Below are positions 7,509 to 15,850 of a stretch of 64,000 nt of DNA, piece after piece. Both the position numbers and the translations under genes were made by a program. The notes below the pieces were generated by a model that saw only the letters and a list, made by a program, of their open reading frames with translations, was not told where the DNA came from and searched no databases. Numbering within the stretch: the stretch's first letter is position 1; each line of letters starts with the position of its first letter. Source of the stretch: Kribbella sp. NBC_00382 (GTDB lineage: Bacteria; Actinomycetota; Actinomycetes; Propionibacteriales; Kribbellaceae); the NCBI RefSeq assembly GCF_036067295.1, contig NZ_CP107954.1:7440001-7504000 (forward strand). The letters are read 5' to 3'.

Positions 7509-8490
7509 GGTTGGGCACGGCGGCGACGATTACCGCGACCAGGGCGAGCAGGGTCCCGGCGACGACCGGCAGCGTGACCTTCTGGTCAGAGGCCGGTACG
7601 AACAGGTCGATGAACAGGCTCGCGATCAACTGACCGGCGATCGTGCCCAACCCGAGTACGAACACGCCGACAACGCGGACGACGGCGGCGGCCGCGCTGA
7701 TGAAGATGACGCCGCACATGCCGCCCAGGTACAGCCAGGGGTTGGACGGCAGGCTGTTCGGAGTACCGCGGACCAGCAGGTCGACGAGGAAGACCACCAG
7801 CAACGCGGCGAAGCCGACCAGGAAGTTGATGACTCCGGCCGCAATCGCTCCGGAGGCGTCGCCGGCCGCAGTCTGGGCCACTCGGCCATTGATAGCTTGC
7901 TGCACCGCAGTAAAGACCCCACCCAGTGCGGGGAGCAGTGCGAGCAGTAGTCCGGACGGGTGGTGCAACCGATCGGACACAGCCAGTACTACGGCCGCCG
8001 TCGCCAGCACTGCACCCACTATCCGCAGTGGCGTATAGGCCTGGCGTCCAGCCGGGCCGAAGCCCAGTCGGTCCACTACCAAGCTACTGACGGCCTGCCC
8101 AGCCACTACGGCGACTATGAAGACAGCAACGCCGATCACCGACACAGTGATCGACTGGGTGGCGACCAGGAACGCACCGGCGAGTCCACCGATGCACTGC
8201 CACCACCTGAGCAGTCCGCCTCCATCAGAGGGCGTCCTGATGGTCCGCCAGACCCTCCCTACCGACCGGCGTATCGGTGGGATCACCGCACAGCCGGCCA
8301 GCAGGACCACGAGTCCGCTACCGAAGGAGACCAGCGCGGCCGGTATGCCGTCGCCGAGCCGCTGGCCGAGTTCGCCGTTCAGCCGGGACTGGATCGCGAA
8401 CAGCATCCCGATGCCGAAAGCCGCCGTGAGCCCGATGAACTGGTGCTGCTGGGCGCTCCGGGCCGGGCGGACTTCGGTGGCGGTCACCAC
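7492..8490 (-). CDS. DMT transporter, YdcZ/DUF606 type
   Basis: This protein of about 332 residues has ten hydrophobic helices, with repeated halves of the DUF606 type: GLTAAFGIGMLFAIQSRLNG in the first half and GGVFTAVQQAINGRVAQTAG in the second (Q-x-x-xN-G signature). The usual open frame extends upstream to 8655 inside rsmB, but homologues begin just before the first helix, so I chose GTG 8490; GTG 8487 or 8514 are alternatives and no strong Shine-Dalgarno sequence decides. It follows rsmB on the same strand by 34 bases. The likely role is export of small molecules; the substrate is unknown. Confidence 0.85.
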   Translation of the reverse strand: MVTATEVRPARSAQQHQFIGLTAAFGIGMLFAIQSRLNGELGQRLGDGIPAALVSFGSGLVVLLAGCAVIPPIRRSVGRVWRTIRTPSDGGGLLRWWQCIGGLAGAFLVATQSITVSVIGVAVFIVAVVAGQAVSSLVVDRLGFGPAGRQAYTPLRIVGAVLATAAVVLAVSDRLHHPSGLLLALLPALGGVFTAVQQAINGRVAQTAAGDASGAIAAGVINFLVGFAALLVVFLVDLLVRGTPNSLPSNPWLYLGGMCGVIFISAAAAVVRVVGVFVLGLGTIAGQLIASLFIDLFVPASDQKVTLPVVAGTLLALVAVIVAAVPNLRKSA

Positions 8491-8524
8491 TCCATCATGA
8501 CCGTTCGGCTTCACACACCTGACA

Positions 8525-9910
8525 TCAGGTCCGTCTGATGAGCGCCAGATACATCGCGTCGGTGCCGTGAACATGCGGCCACAGCTGCAGGTCCGGCCCC
8601 TCCCCCAGCGAGGGCACGTCCGGCAGGAGCGCACGGGCGTCCTCCAGCACGGCATCGCCGCGCTGCGCCAGCACTGCGTCCACTACCGCCCGTGTCTCCA
8701 TCAGGTGCGGGGTGCAGGTCACATACGCGACCACACCGCCCTTGCGGACGGAAGTGATCGCCGAGTCGAGCAGTTGCTCCTGCAACGGGCGCAGCTCGGC
8801 CACGTCTTCCGGAGTACGACGCCAGCGCGCCTCCGGCCGCCTCCGCAGAGCACCAAGCCCACTACAGGGCACATCGGCCAGGACCCGGTCGTACGAGCCT
8901 TCCGGCCAGGTCGGCTTGGTGCCGTCGCCGACCACCACCTGGTGGTTGCCCGGCACCGCACGCAGGTTGGACCGCACCAGCTCCGCACGGTGCGGCAGCG
9001 GCTCTACCGCCGTGATCGCCGCACCCCGCTGGCGACCGATCGACGCGAGCAGAGCGGCCTTACCTCCTGGCCCAGCGCACAGGTCCAGCCACTTGGCATC
9101 CCTGCCCTCTAGCGGCGCCATTGCAAGCGCAGTGGCGACCAACTGCGACCCCTCGTCCTGTACTCCGGCCCGCCCGGCAGAGACCGCCGAGATCCGACCC
9201 GGGTCGCCCCCACCTTGCAGCACGGCCGCGTACGGGGAGTACCGGGCCCTGGTCGCCCCTGCCTCAATGAGGTCGTCCACCGACGCCAGGCCGGGCCGTG
9301 CGACCAGCGTCACCCGTGGCGGCTCGTTGTCGGCGTCCAGCAGTTCGTCCAGCTCGTAGCCTTCGGTATGGAGCGCGTCAGCGAAGGCCTCGACGATCCA
9401 GCGAGGATGCGCCTTCGCGATCGACAGGAACCCGAACAGGTCGTCGTCGGAGTGCGGGGCGACATCGACGATCCACTGGTCGAACGTGCGCTGGCTGACC
9501 TTGCGCAGTACCGCGTTGACCAGGCCGCTGCGGCTCTGGCCGGACACGGCGCGGGTCAGGGTGACCATCTCGTTGACGGCGGCGTAAGAGTCGACGCGCA
9601 TCCGCAGCAGCTGGTGCGTGCCGAGGCGAAGCAGGTCGAGCAGCTCCGGGTCCAGCTCGGCGAGTGGGCGGGAGACGTTGCCGGCGAGGATCGCGTCGTA
9701 CGTGCCCTGCCAGCGCAGTGTGCCGTGCACGAGCTCAGTACAGAAGGCGGCGTCGCGGCCGCTCAGCTTCTGGTCGCGCAGGGCCTTGTTGAGGGCGAGG
9801 TTCGCATAGCCGTCCTGCGAGGTGACCTGCCGGATCACCTCGTAGGCGACCTGCCGGACCCTGTCGGGGCGGCGCTGCGGCGCCCGGTTGCGAGGACTGC
9901 GGTCGCTCAC
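8525..9910 (-). CDS. rsmB: 16S rRNA (cytosine-967-C5)-methyltransferase
   Basis: RsmB (Sun/Fmu) adds a methyl group to C967 of 16S rRNA using S-adenosylmethionine. The 461-residue protein has an N-terminal NusB-like RNA-binding domain (about 15-155: RQVAYEVIRQV, FCTELVHGTLRW) and a C-terminal Rossmann methyltransferase domain with motif I LDLCAGPGGKAALL. The catalytic Cys pair is present in DVPCSGLGALRRRPEARWR and YVTCTPH. The length is normal for the family. The GTG start overlaps the fmt stop by four bases (GTGA), so def-fmt-rsmB is one translationally coupled unit, as in other actinobacteria. Confidence 0.97.
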   Translation of the reverse strand: MSDRSPRNRAPQRRPDRVRQVAYEVIRQVTSQDGYANLALNKALRDQKLSGRDAAFCTELVHGTLRWQGTYDAILAGNVSRPLAELDPELLDLLRLGTHQLLRMRVDSYAAVNEMVTLTRAVSGQSRSGLVNAVLRKVSQRTFDQWIVDVAPHSDDDLFGFLSIAKAHPRWIVEAFADALHTEGYELDELLDADNEPPRVTLVARPGLASVDDLIEAGATRARYSPYAAVLQGGGDPGRISAVSAGRAGVQDEGSQLVATALAMAPLEGRDAKWLDLCAGPGGKAALLASIGRQRGAAITAVEPLPHRAELVRSNLRAVPGNHQVVVGDGTKPTWPEGSYDRVLADVPCSGLGALRRRPEARWRRTPEDVAELRPLQEQLLDSAITSVRKGGVVAYVTCTPHLMETRAVVDAVLAQRGDAVLEDARALLPDVPSLGEGPDLQLWPHVHGTDAMYLALIRRT

Positions 9911-10848
9911 TCTGCCTTCGCTTCCGGACCGAGAAGGTCATCGGCGGTGATCCGTACGCCGCGCGCCCAGTCGGCGGCCGCCATCGGCTTCTTGCCCTGC
10001 GGCTGGACCGTCGCGAGCTTCAGCACCTTGCTGCCTGTACCAACCTCAACGCTCGACTTGGTCGCGCGGAGCTCGCCGGGCTTCAGGTCATCCAGATCGG
10101 TCAGGTCGACGTCCAGCACCTTCAGCCGCTCGCCGCGGAACGTCGTCCAGGCCCCCGGCGCCGGGTTGCAGCCGCGGACCAACCGGTCGACGCGCTGCGC
10201 CGGCGCGGTGAAGTCCAGCTCGGCATCCTCGACGTTGATCTTCGGAGCGAGGGTGACGCCATCGGCAGGCTGCTCGACGGCCACCAAGGCACCGGCCTCG
10301 ATGCCGTCCAGGGTGTCGACGAGCAGCTTGGCGCCGGACTCCGCGAGCCTGGCGAGCAGGTCGCCGGACGTGTCCTTCGGGCCGATCCGCTCCGTCAGTA
10401 CGCCGTACACGGGGCCGGCGTCGAGGGCCTTGACGATCCGGAACGTGCTCGCTCCGGTGACGTCGTCGCCGGAGATGATCGAGTGCTGCACCGGCGCGGC
10501 ACCACGCCAGGCCGGCAGTACGGAGAAGTGCAGGTTGATCCAGCCGTGCGGCGGGATGTCGAGGGCGGCCTGCGGCAGCAATCCGCCGTACGCGACAACC
10601 GGGCAGCAGTCGGGCGCGATCTCGGTCAGCCGGGCCAGGAAGTCGGGATCGCTCGGCTTGACCGGCTTGAGCACCTCGATGCCGAGCTCCTCGGCGTACT
10701 GCGCGACCGGCGAGGCGAGCAGCTTGCGGCCTCGACCCGCCGTCGCGTCCGGCCGGGTGACGACGGCGACCAGCTCGTGGCCGCTGGCAACGATCGCGCG
10801 GAGCGCGGTGACGGACACCTCGGGGGTGCCGGCGAAAACTACTCTCAC
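9907..10848 (-). CDS. fmt: Methionyl-tRNA formyltransferase
   Basis: Fmt transfers a formyl group from 10-formyltetrahydrofolate to methionyl-initiator tRNA. This 313-residue protein starts at GTG 10848, which overlaps the def stop by four bases (GTGA). It opens with the Rossmann segment RVVFAGTPEVSVTALRAI. The catalytic region is visible as INLHFSVLPAWRGAAP (Asn and His) with a downstream Asp in the IVKALDAGPVYG context. The C-terminal oligonucleotide-binding-like domain (about 210-313) contains GCNPAPGAWTTFRGERLKV. The frame continues upstream through def, but the family start and the overlap fix the true start. It sits between deformylase and RsmB, the common order. Confidence 0.97.
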   Translation of the reverse strand: MRVVFAGTPEVSVTALRAIVASGHELVAVVTRPDATAGRGRKLLASPVAQYAEELGIEVLKPVKPSDPDFLARLTEIAPDCCPVVAYGGLLPQAALDIPPHGWINLHFSVLPAWRGAAPVQHSIISGDDVTGASTFRIVKALDAGPVYGVLTERIGPKDTSGDLLARLAESGAKLLVDTLDGIEAGALVAVEQPADGVTLAPKINVEDAELDFTAPAQRVDRLVRGCNPAPGAWTTFRGERLKVLDVDLTDLDDLKPGELRATKSSVEVGTGSKVLKLATVQPQGKKPMAAADWARGVRITADDLLGPEAKAE

Positions 10849-11393
10849 AGGCCGAATCCGTTCATGGGGTGCGGGGAGACCTTGACCTGCGGCGGGCCGG
10901 ACAGCCCGGACCACTCGGCCTCGCGGATCGCCTTCATCGCGGCCTTGCGGGTCAGCGTGTCCAGCCGGTCGACGAACAGTACGCCGTCCAGGTGGTCGGT
11001 CTCGTGCTGGATGCAGCGCGCCAACAGGTCCGAGCCCTCGATCACCACCGGGTCGCCGTACATGTTGAAGCCTCTGGCGACGACGCCCATCGCGCGGCGG
11101 CAGTCGAAGGTCAGGCCGGGCAGCGACAGACAGCCCTCGGGCCCGAACTGCTCCTCGGCCGACAGGCTCAGCTCCGGGTTGACCAGGTGGCCGAGCTCGC
11201 CCTCGATGAAGTAGGTGAAGACGCGCAGGCCGACGCCGATCTGCGGTGCGGCCAGCCCGGACCCCGGGGCCGCCTGCATGGTGTCGGTCAGGTCCGCGAC
11301 CAGCCGGCGCAGCTCCGCGTCGAAGTCGACGACCGGGTCGGCCTTGGTGATCAGGACGGGATCGCCGAACAGGCGGATGGGTTGGACCGACAC
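10845..11393 (-). CDS. def: Peptide deformylase
   Basis: Peptide deformylase removes the formyl group from nascent N-termini; it is a metal-dependent (Fe/Zn) hydrolase. This 182-residue protein shows all three motifs: GSGLAAPQIG (44-53), EGCLS (86-90, metal ligand C88) and HETDH (130-134, two His ligands and catalytic Glu). The start is GTG 11393, with GGAG five bases upstream; an upstream in-frame extension to 11432 lacks a better signal. The gene heads the def-fmt-rsmB unit, which adds and later removes formyl groups. It is divergent from the secreted C39-like gene starting at 11579. Confidence 0.97.
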   Translation of the reverse strand: MSVQPIRLFGDPVLITKADPVVDFDAELRRLVADLTDTMQAAPGSGLAAPQIGVGLRVFTYFIEGELGHLVNPELSLSAEEQFGPEGCLSLPGLTFDCRRAMGVVARGFNMYGDPVVIEGSDLLARCIQHETDHLDGVLFVDRLDTLTRKAAMKAIREAEWSGLSGPPQVKVSPHPMNGFGL

Positions 11394-11578
11394 GCAAACT
11401 CCACAGCACTCACCGAAAGGGGGACCGGACAAGTCTAGTGGTCGCCCTGGGAACGCTCAGCACACCGCCTACCGTCGCTGTCAGCGACCACCCCCCTCCA
11501 CATTGTTGCCACAAGCACGTACTGTGGTCTCAGGCGTACCTACAGTCACTACCGTCACACGCCTCTCGGGAGACCACA

Positions 11579-12985
11579 ATGCCCACAGCCACACGGGGGG
11601 CAGCCGGACTGATCCTGCTCGGCGCCCTGATCGCTCAAGCTCCACTGGCCGCCGCGTACGCACCGCGCGAGCCGGACGCTGGAGTCGCCGCACCGACCAC
11701 AGGGCCCAGCACGGCACCGACCGCGGTCCCCACCACGACCCCAGCGGCGACCCCGGCCGCGACTCCGACCATCGATCCGGAACCTGATCCGACCGCTCCG
11801 ACCGCTCCGGACGACAAGTGGCCGGGCGGTGAGCCAGTCGGCGAGCCGCCCGCTGCGACGTCGTGGACCGAGGTCGTGCAGGAGGTGATCCGCACGGCGC
11901 CGGACTCATCGATGCTGCGGGCAACCGCTCTCGCCGACCAGAGCAAGCAGGTCATGCGGTGCTTCAAGCTCGAGACCGAGAACTACTGCCTCGGCCTGGG
12001 CTTCGTCGACCAACTGCCCAGCGGCGCGCAGCTCAGCGCGATGACCGCCGCGCCTGAGGCGGCCGTCGGCAGCCGGAGCGCCGACGCCGACGCGGAGCAG
12101 GACATCGCGACCGGCGCGCTGTCGCCGGCCCAGTTCGTCAGCGAGCGGTCCTCGTTGTCGGACAACGCCCGGCTGGACGAGGAACTCGACGAGATGCAGG
12201 CGGCCTGGGACGGCCGCGAGAAGGCGCGCGCCTTGCGTGAACTCGACGCACCGGCCAGTACTTCGGGCGAGCCCAGCACAGAGCCCACAACGGAGCCGAC
12301 CACAGGCCCGACCGCGGTGCCGACGGCGACCGCGACCACAGCGCCCACGGGAACGCCGACGATGCCCGACCGGACGACGCCCGCCTCGCCCGGTCAGCCG
12401 AAGCCGAAGCCGCCGGTGTCCGCGCCGGTGAAGCTGCCGTCCTCGTCGTACATCATGAAGGGCTTCGCGACCTCGCAGGACAAGGGCTACTGGTGTGGAC
12501 CGGCGACCTTCCAGTCGATCGACTGGGCCGACGACAACCAGAAGGACACCCAGGCGTCCTGGGCCAAGGACCTCGGCTCGTCCAGCTCCGGCACCGGGAT
12601 CTCGGCGATGGTCAAGCAGACCAACCTGAAGACGAACTGGGACCTGGCGGCCGGCAGCTACATCGTCCAGAACGTCGGCCACTGGAACACCCAGAAGTTC
12701 TTCAGCGTGCACCAGAACCACCTCGGCGACGCCAAGCCGGCCCCGGTGATCGAGCACGTGCAACTGCTGAAGCGGTACTTCCCGTACCTCGCGTTCAACC
12801 ACAGCGGCCACTACCAGGTCGGCCGCGGCTACGACGCGAAGAAGGGCACGATCGGCATCTACGAGGTGTTCAACGAGCGCCGTTTCAACAGCCGTGGCAA
12901 CACGACCAACGGGCCGAAGAACATCCCGGCGTCGGCGCTGTTCAACGCGACGCTGGCCAACACCTTCCAGAACATCGGCCTGTAG
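11579..12985 (+). CDS. Secreted C39-like cysteine peptidase-fold protein
   Basis: This 468-residue exported protein starts at ATG 11579 with GGGAG seven bases upstream. Residues 1-26 form a signal peptide. Two Pro/Thr-rich linkers (about 39-78 and 228-285, PTEPTTEPTT-like) flank a middle region with two cysteines (C129, C137). The C-terminal domain (about 290-468) is a C39-like peptidase fold: C306 in GYWCGPATFQ is the predicted nucleophile and H411 in HSGHYQVGRGYD the predicted His, with D419 as a candidate acid. Proteins of this type act outside the cell, but the substrate is unknown. A lipoprotein gene follows after four bases, so the two are probably co-expressed. Confidence 0.85.
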   Translation: MPTATRGAAGLILLGALIAQAPLAAAYAPREPDAGVAAPTTGPSTAPTAVPTTTPAATPAATPTIDPEPDPTAPTAPDDKWPGGEPVGEPPAATSWTEVVQEVIRTAPDSSMLRATALADQSKQVMRCFKLETENYCLGLGFVDQLPSGAQLSAMTAAPEAAVGSRSADADAEQDIATGALSPAQFVSERSSLSDNARLDEELDEMQAAWDGREKARALRELDAPASTSGEPSTEPTTEPTTGPTAVPTATATTAPTGTPTMPDRTTPASPGQPKPKPPVSAPVKLPSSSYIMKGFATSQDKGYWCGPATFQSIDWADDNQKDTQASWAKDLGSSSSGTGISAMVKQTNLKTNWDLAAGSYIVQNVGHWNTQKFFSVHQNHLGDAKPAPVIEHVQLLKRYFPYLAFNHSGHYQVGRGYDAKKGTIGIYEVFNERRFNSRGNTTNGPKNIPASALFNATLANTFQNIGL

Positions 12986-12989
12986 GCGA

Positions 12990-14165
12990 ATGCGCAGGAC
13001 ATTAGCCCCGATCGCGATCGTCGCCGGCCTGGCACTGCTCGCCAGCGCATGCTCGTCAGACAAACCGGAGAGCGCTCCCCCAGGCTCACCCAGCACAACC
13101 GGTACGCCGAACACCACCAAGACACCGTCGAGCCCGTACAGTACGCCGAGCTCGCCCAGCGTCCCGCCCACCCCCGCGGGGCCGCCGAAGCTGACCAAGA
13201 TCCTCCAGCAACCCGTCGACGGTCAGCACGTCGTCACCCAGCAGCGGAAGTACCTCGTCACCCGCGGCAGCGACGACGCCGGCATCACGACGGTGACCGA
13301 CCGTTCCAGCAAGCGGGTCGTCGTCAAGCACGTCCCGCCGGCCGGATTCGTCGCGCAGTCGCCCGTGGTGATCGACGACCACTGGGCGCTGATCGAGGAC
13401 ATCCGCGACGACGGCCCGGACCCGCAGATCCGGGCGTACCGGTATGACCTGACGACCGGCAAGGCCGTCGATCTGGCCACCCAGAAAGCGCTCCCCCGCA
13501 TCTCCGAGCCGGAGATCGGGGCAGCCGAGGGGACCTTCGCCTACAGCAGCACTGACGCGAAGCGCAGGTCCTGCCTGGTGATCGCGGAGCTGGCGACGCT
13601 GAAGGCGCGCACCGTCAGCTGCGTGGCCGATCCGGGCTACGTGGCGGATCCGGTCGTCTCCGCCGACTCAGTGACGTTCAGCGAGATCACCAACCCGCAG
13701 ACGGCCCGCCGCTGCAAGCGACTGCTGACCGCGCCACTCGCCGGTGGCGCGGTCAAGCCCATCGCGGCCGCGAAGAACTGCATCCAATGGAGTGGTGCTT
13801 CATTGCGTGGAGCAACTGTCTGGTCGGAGATCGGCGCCTCGGATCCCGACCAGTACCAGAGCACCGGCTACGTCCGCGAGACCGCCACTGGCCAAGCCCG
13901 CTCGATCGGCTCCATCGTCACCGACACCATCGTTGCTTGCGGCAACTGGATCCACTGGGAGGTCCGTACCGTCACGGAGGGCGTAGAGCGCTTCCAGCTC
14001 CAACGCTGGCAGCCAGGAACGGCTCGTCCCCAACGCGTCTATGCCACTCCCCCGGACTCCGCCGTCACCCCACCCACCTGTCAGGACGGCAACCTGATCT
14101 TCGAGGTCGCCCACCTCGGCGCCGGCTCGAAGTACACCGAGGCCCTCCAGGTCAGCGCCAGCTAA
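12990..14165 (+). CDS. Lipoprotein with propeller-like domain
   Basis: This 391-residue protein starts at ATG 12990, four bases after the C39-like gene stop. It begins MRRTLAPIAIVAGLALLASA then Cys, a signal peptide with an ASAC lipobox. A Ser/Pro/Thr-rich spacer follows (about 25-65). The rest alternates short beta-strand blocks such as YLVTRGSDDAGITTV, WALIEDIRDDG, GTFAYSSTDA and NLIFEVAHLG, as in TolB- or WD-type propellers. It is probably anchored on the outer face of the membrane with the C39-like partner. Its stop codon overlaps the opposing HAD gene stop by four bases. No enzyme motif is visible. Confidence 0.8.
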   Translation: MRRTLAPIAIVAGLALLASACSSDKPESAPPGSPSTTGTPNTTKTPSSPYSTPSSPSVPPTPAGPPKLTKILQQPVDGQHVVTQQRKYLVTRGSDDAGITTVTDRSSKRVVVKHVPPAGFVAQSPVVIDDHWALIEDIRDDGPDPQIRAYRYDLTTGKAVDLATQKALPRISEPEIGAAEGTFAYSSTDAKRRSCLVIAELATLKARTVSCVADPGYVADPVVSADSVTFSEITNPQTARRCKRLLTAPLAGGAVKPIAAAKNCIQWSGASLRGATVWSEIGASDPDQYQSTGYVRETATGQARSIGSIVTDTIVACGNWIHWEVRTVTEGVERFQLQRWQPGTARPQRVYATPPDSAVTPPTCQDGNLIFEVAHLGAGSKYTEALQVSAS

Positions 14166-14779
14166 ACCGGCAGACCGCGCTCTCTGAGCTGCGTGCGAAG
14201 GGTCTGGGCGTCGATGAAGGTCTCGGCGTCCAGCCCCACAGCGCGGGCGGCGACGACGTTGTAGTCCTTGTCGTCGGTGTAGAAACTGCGGGCAGGGTCG
14301 AGGTCGTAGCGCTCGATCAGGATCCGGTAGATCTTCTCGTCGGGCTTGACCGTCTGCTCGGTCCCGGAGACGACCTCACCGGTGAAGCCGGCCAAGATCG
14401 GGAACGCTGCCTTCGCGATCTCCCACTTCTCCGCCGAGAAGTTCGTCAGCGCGTACGTCGGTACGCCCTGCTCGCGCAACTCGCTGAGCACCTCGGACGT
14501 CCCCTCGATCAGCCCGCCGACCATCTTGAGCCAGCCGGTGTCGTACGCCTCGATCCACTCGGCGTGCTCGGGGTGCAGCGAGGTCAGTTCGGCCACCGCC
14601 TCGGCCCAGGTCCGCCCGGCATCCATCTGCAGGTTCCACTTAGGCGTCGCCACGTTGGTCAGGAAGTGCTCCCGCTGCCCGGCGTCCGGGATCAGCTCGC
14701 GGTAGAGGTAGTCGGGATTCCAGTCCAGCAGCACCCCACCGATATCGAACACCACATCGTCAACGCTCCGCTCGCTCAT
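14162..14779 (-). CDS. HAD-superfamily hydrolase (HAD-IA type)
   Basis: This 205-residue protein belongs to the haloacid dehalogenase superfamily. Motif I is VVFDIGGVLLDWN, with the nucleophile Asp but Gly in place of the second Asp, as in many YihX-like members. Motif II is YALTNFSAEKW, the motif III Lys lies in EQTVKPDEKIY, and motif IV is SFYTDDKDYNV with acidic residues. The predicted activity is phosphatase on a small phosphorylated metabolite; the substrate is unknown. The ATG start overlaps the stop of the Lrp-type regulator (ATGA), suggesting coupled translation, and the 3' end overlaps the opposing lipoprotein gene. Confidence 0.9.
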   Translation of the reverse strand: MSERSVDDVVFDIGGVLLDWNPDYLYRELIPDAGQREHFLTNVATPKWNLQMDAGRTWAEAVAELTSLHPEHAEWIEAYDTGWLKMVGGLIEGTSEVLSELREQGVPTYALTNFSAEKWEIAKAAFPILAGFTGEVVSGTEQTVKPDEKIYRILIERYDLDPARSFYTDDKDYNVVAARAVGLDAETFIDAQTLRTQLRERGLPV

Positions 14780-15768
14780 ACCGCAACCCTACGAAACGGC
14801 CGGGCGGTTGGCGTGAAGGGTGCGGCCGACTTGATGGTTCGCAGTACGGGAGCGCTCTCCAGCGTGGTGATCTCGGGGAACGCGGCCAGCCGGTGGGTCA
14901 GATACTGGTGCAACGAGTCCGGGTCGGGGCTGAGGGCATGTGCCGCGAGGTTGGTCCGTCCGGTAGTCGCCGCGACGAAGGCCAACTCATCGTGATCGGC
15001 CAGCGCCTCACCAACCCGGTCGAGATGCGCCGGTACCACCGACATCCACAGCAACGCCCCGGTCGTGACCCCGTACAGCGCCGGATCGAGATCGACATCG
15101 AAGTAGATCGCCCCACTCGCCCGCAGCTCACCCAACCGCTTCGCCACCGTCGCAGCCGACCAGCCCGTGGCGGCGGCCAGCTCAGCAAACCCAGCCCGCC
15201 CGTCCTGCCCCAGCACCGCAAGCAGTTGCTGGTCGGAGGTACCGACCGCTGCAGTACCGCCCTGTACTTCGCCGACCAACTCTCGCTGCTGGTCGGCGGT
15301 CAGGGCTCTGGTGTGGGCGCGCCAAGCGGTGGGGCCGCCTAGGTACATGTGGAGGAGGTAGTGGGCCGAGACCGCGGTGATGCCGGCGGTGCGGGGGATG
15401 TCGTGGAGCAGGAGGGCGTTGCCGTCGCCGGGAGTCGTCTGGATGATCGCGGAGATCTCAGTACCACCGGAAGCCAGCCGTACCCAGGAAGTGTCGTCCC
15501 GCTTCGCTAGCGCTCGGGCCAGGTCCTGAGCCGCCTGAGGTGCAGCGGTCAACCGGGCCAGCCACTGAGCCTGCCCGGCACGACGCGGATCGGCCAGCCC
15601 GACCACTCGCAAACCAGCCTCGGCCACCAGCCGCCGGTACCGGCGCGCCACCGTCTGCGTCGACACCCCGAGGACCGCCCCGATCCGGCTGAACGCAGCC
15701 CGGCCGTCGATCCGTAGGGCGTGGACCAGGCCACGATCGATCTCATCCAGCACGAGATCATTCTGCAT
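14776..15768 (-). CDS. Two-domain Lrp/AsnC-family transcription regulator
   Basis: This 330-residue regulator has two AsnC-type helix-turn-helix domains. The first (about 3-60) reads DRGLVHALRIDGRAAFSRIG, STQTVARRYRRL; the second (about 180-235) reads LGQDGRAGFAELAAATGW, SAATVAKRLGELR. Each is followed by an effector-type alpha/beta region. Double-headed proteins of this type are common in actinobacteria and usually control a neighbouring transporter. It is divergent from an MFS exporter gene with an 82-bp gap, so that exporter is the likely target. It is coupled to the HAD gene downstream. Confidence 0.92.
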   Translation of the reverse strand: MQNDLVLDEIDRGLVHALRIDGRAAFSRIGAVLGVSTQTVARRYRRLVAEAGLRVVGLADPRRAGQAQWLARLTAAPQAAQDLARALAKRDDTSWVRLASGGTEISAIIQTTPGDGNALLLHDIPRTAGITAVSAHYLLHMYLGGPTAWRAHTRALTADQQRELVGEVQGGTAAVGTSDQQLLAVLGQDGRAGFAELAAATGWSAATVAKRLGELRASGAIYFDVDLDPALYGVTTGALLWMSVVPAHLDRVGEALADHDELAFVAATTGRTNLAAHALSPDPDSLHQYLTHRLAAFPEITTLESAPVLRTIKSAAPFTPTARPFRRVAV

Positions 15769-15850
15769 CGATCTCGCCGCGAATGGAAGAAATCAACAGA
15801 TCCAGGCCGGATGATGGAAGCACAACACACCAGGACCGCAAGCTCACGGC

